Origin: Mesodorylaimus sp. YZB2_4
Lineage: Eukaryota > Nematoda > Enoplea > Dorylaimida > Dorylaimidae
DNA: 64,000 bases
Direction of reading: 5' to 3'
Assembly (NCBI GenBank): GCA_030248295.1
Contig: JASANH010001309.1
Coordinates: 1-64,000 of the forward strand
Of this stretch, positions 63,094 to 64,000 are shown piece by piece (position 1 is the first letter of the stretch; every line of letters starts with the position of its first letter). The position numbers and the translations under genes were made by a program. The notes beneath the pieces were generated by a model. It searched no databases and was not told the DNA's origin. It was given only the letters and a program-made list of their open reading frames with translations.

Positions 63094-64000
63094 ATGGAGA
63101 ATGGTACGATCAATTTGTTCAATGAGTCCACAGACTGCCGAGCAGCACAATTTATTTTGGCCGTTGATCATCAATCCCTGTTGATAGCGGAGTGTTTCGC
63201 GGCCGTCCTAGCCGCCCTGTCAAACCTTCTGTTCTTATCCGTCATATGGCGCGTTGCCATTTTCTGTCCTGACCTGCGATGGGTACTGGCCAACTTCAGT
63301 TTTGTGCTCATGTGGTACGCAGTGGGCGACATAATCAAGGTCGTACACGGACTGCAAACCCCCGCTTGCGGCTACCGTATGCCTATCCGTACGTGCAGAG
63401 TATTCGACTCATTTACGATCGGTATCGCCATACCAAACATCTCAGCCTCCTTCTTGGCTTTGTGCATACAACGCTTGTACGCCAACTTGCGCTACAAAAC
63501 TTACGATAAAACGCACACCAGCTGGTTACCCTTCATTTTAATCAGTCTCGCTTGGGTGTCAGCTATACTCGTCCAATTGAACGACGTCGAGGACCTGGCC
63601 GCGGATAAGTATATCCCCGTGTGCGTCGGTACCTTTATTCCGAGTCCTTGGTTATTGTTCTACGCCGATTGCGTATGCGAGATATGTGCTACGATCATCG
63701 CTATATTCATCTGCATCTACACACGCGTTATCTCAACTAAAATGGGCATCAATAGAGCTCAGTACGACCTGTCGGCTAGATTTCAAGTTGATCAAAACTC
63801 TCGCGTCAATTCTGTGCTTCTACCATCCATCGTTTTGCAAGTATTTTGCCACATTCCTGATTTCGTTTCCTTGGCTGGCACTGGCGGATTTTTGGACTTG
63901 AGTATCTCAACCAAATTAAGACTCCATCGTTATACATCCTTGTGGCGATTATTCTACGGCATTGTCCACCCTCTACTCGGATTCTGCTTCAATGTGCATT
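63094..64000 (+). CDS. Sra/Srab-like chemoreceptor GPCR, 3' end outside the window
   Basis: Open without a stop from ATG 63094 to the window edge, 302 residues visible. The N-terminus has N-glycosylation sites (NGT, NES). Motifs shared with the two central Sra/Srab-like receptors: AIFCPDLRWVL after TM1-2, ALCIQRLYANLRYKTYDKT after TM3 (Gln-Arg in place of the Glu-Arg of the others), YDLSARFQVDQN before TM6 and LLPSIVLQVFCHIPD in TM6. It is intronless so far, like the other two. Six to seven hydrophobic segments are visible; the rest of TM7 and the tail lie beyond 64000. Third-position GC looks higher than in the other two. Confidence 0.85.
   Translation, partial: MENGTINLFNESTDCRAAQFILAVDHQSLLIAECFAAVLAALSNLLFLSVIWRVAIFCPDLRWVLANFSFVLMWYAVGDIIKVVHGLQTPACGYRMPIRTCRVFDSFTIGIAIPNISASFLALCIQRLYANLRYKTYDKTHTSWLPFILISLAWVSAILVQLNDVEDLAADKYIPVCVGTFIPSPWLLFYADCVCEICATIIAIFICIYTRVISTKMGINRAQYDLSARFQVDQNSRVNSVLLPSIVLQVFCHIPDFVSLAGTGGFLDLSISTKLRLHRYTSLWRLFYGIVHPLLGFCFNVH

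Overview
The window is nematode nuclear DNA. Genes are split by GT-AG introns, many very short. A mobile-element-like repeat carries TTAGGC, the nematode telomere hexamer. The gene content fits: two kinds of nematode serpentine chemoreceptor-like GPCR, a CHK-kinase-like protein, a chondroitin-proteoglycan-4-like secreted protein, a LOV-1-like polycystin and a cytoplasmic poly(A)-binding protein. I cannot name the species. Retention of a REJ module in the polycystin suggests it may not be a close relative of Caenorhabditis (inference).

Layout. 1-1.5 kb: no gene seen. 1.5-3.4 kb (-): four-exon CPG4-like secreted protein. 3.4-7.5 kb: no gene, a hairpin and a repeat. 7.5-10.0 kb (+): two-exon CHK-kinase-like gene whose intron is filled by dispersed repeats. 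10.2-22.8 kb (-): large multi-exon polycystin-1/LOV-1-like gene (signal peptide, PKD-like and REJ region, GPS, PLAT, polycystin domain, channel segments, acidic tail). 24.2-24.9 kb (-): unrecognised spliced gene. 25.3 kb (+): orphan exon 1 of a receptor. 31.1-32.3 kb (+): its intact relative. 33.2-36.2 kb (-): nine-exon PABP. 36.9-38.6 kb (-): unrecognised spliced gene candidate. 39.5-54.1 kb: a large inverted duplication with arms of about 3.2 kb, each carrying one Srsx-like receptor. Its 8.2 kb centre holds two single-exon SH2 proteins and two single-exon Sra/Srab-like receptors. 54-61 kb: repeat-dominated. 63.1 kb to the end (+): a third Sra/Srab-like receptor, cut by the window edge.

The most unusual parts are these. 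The receptor pair in the inverted duplication has a nearly identical second exon although the introns and upstream sequence have diverged, which points to gene conversion. A second conversion-like patch links the orphan exon at 25.3 kb to the receptor at 31.1 kb. A pair of small SH2 proteins shares fixed N- and C-terminal motifs and sits among the chemoreceptors. All gene models come from reading frames, splice-site phase and family motifs by eye. No database search was possible.
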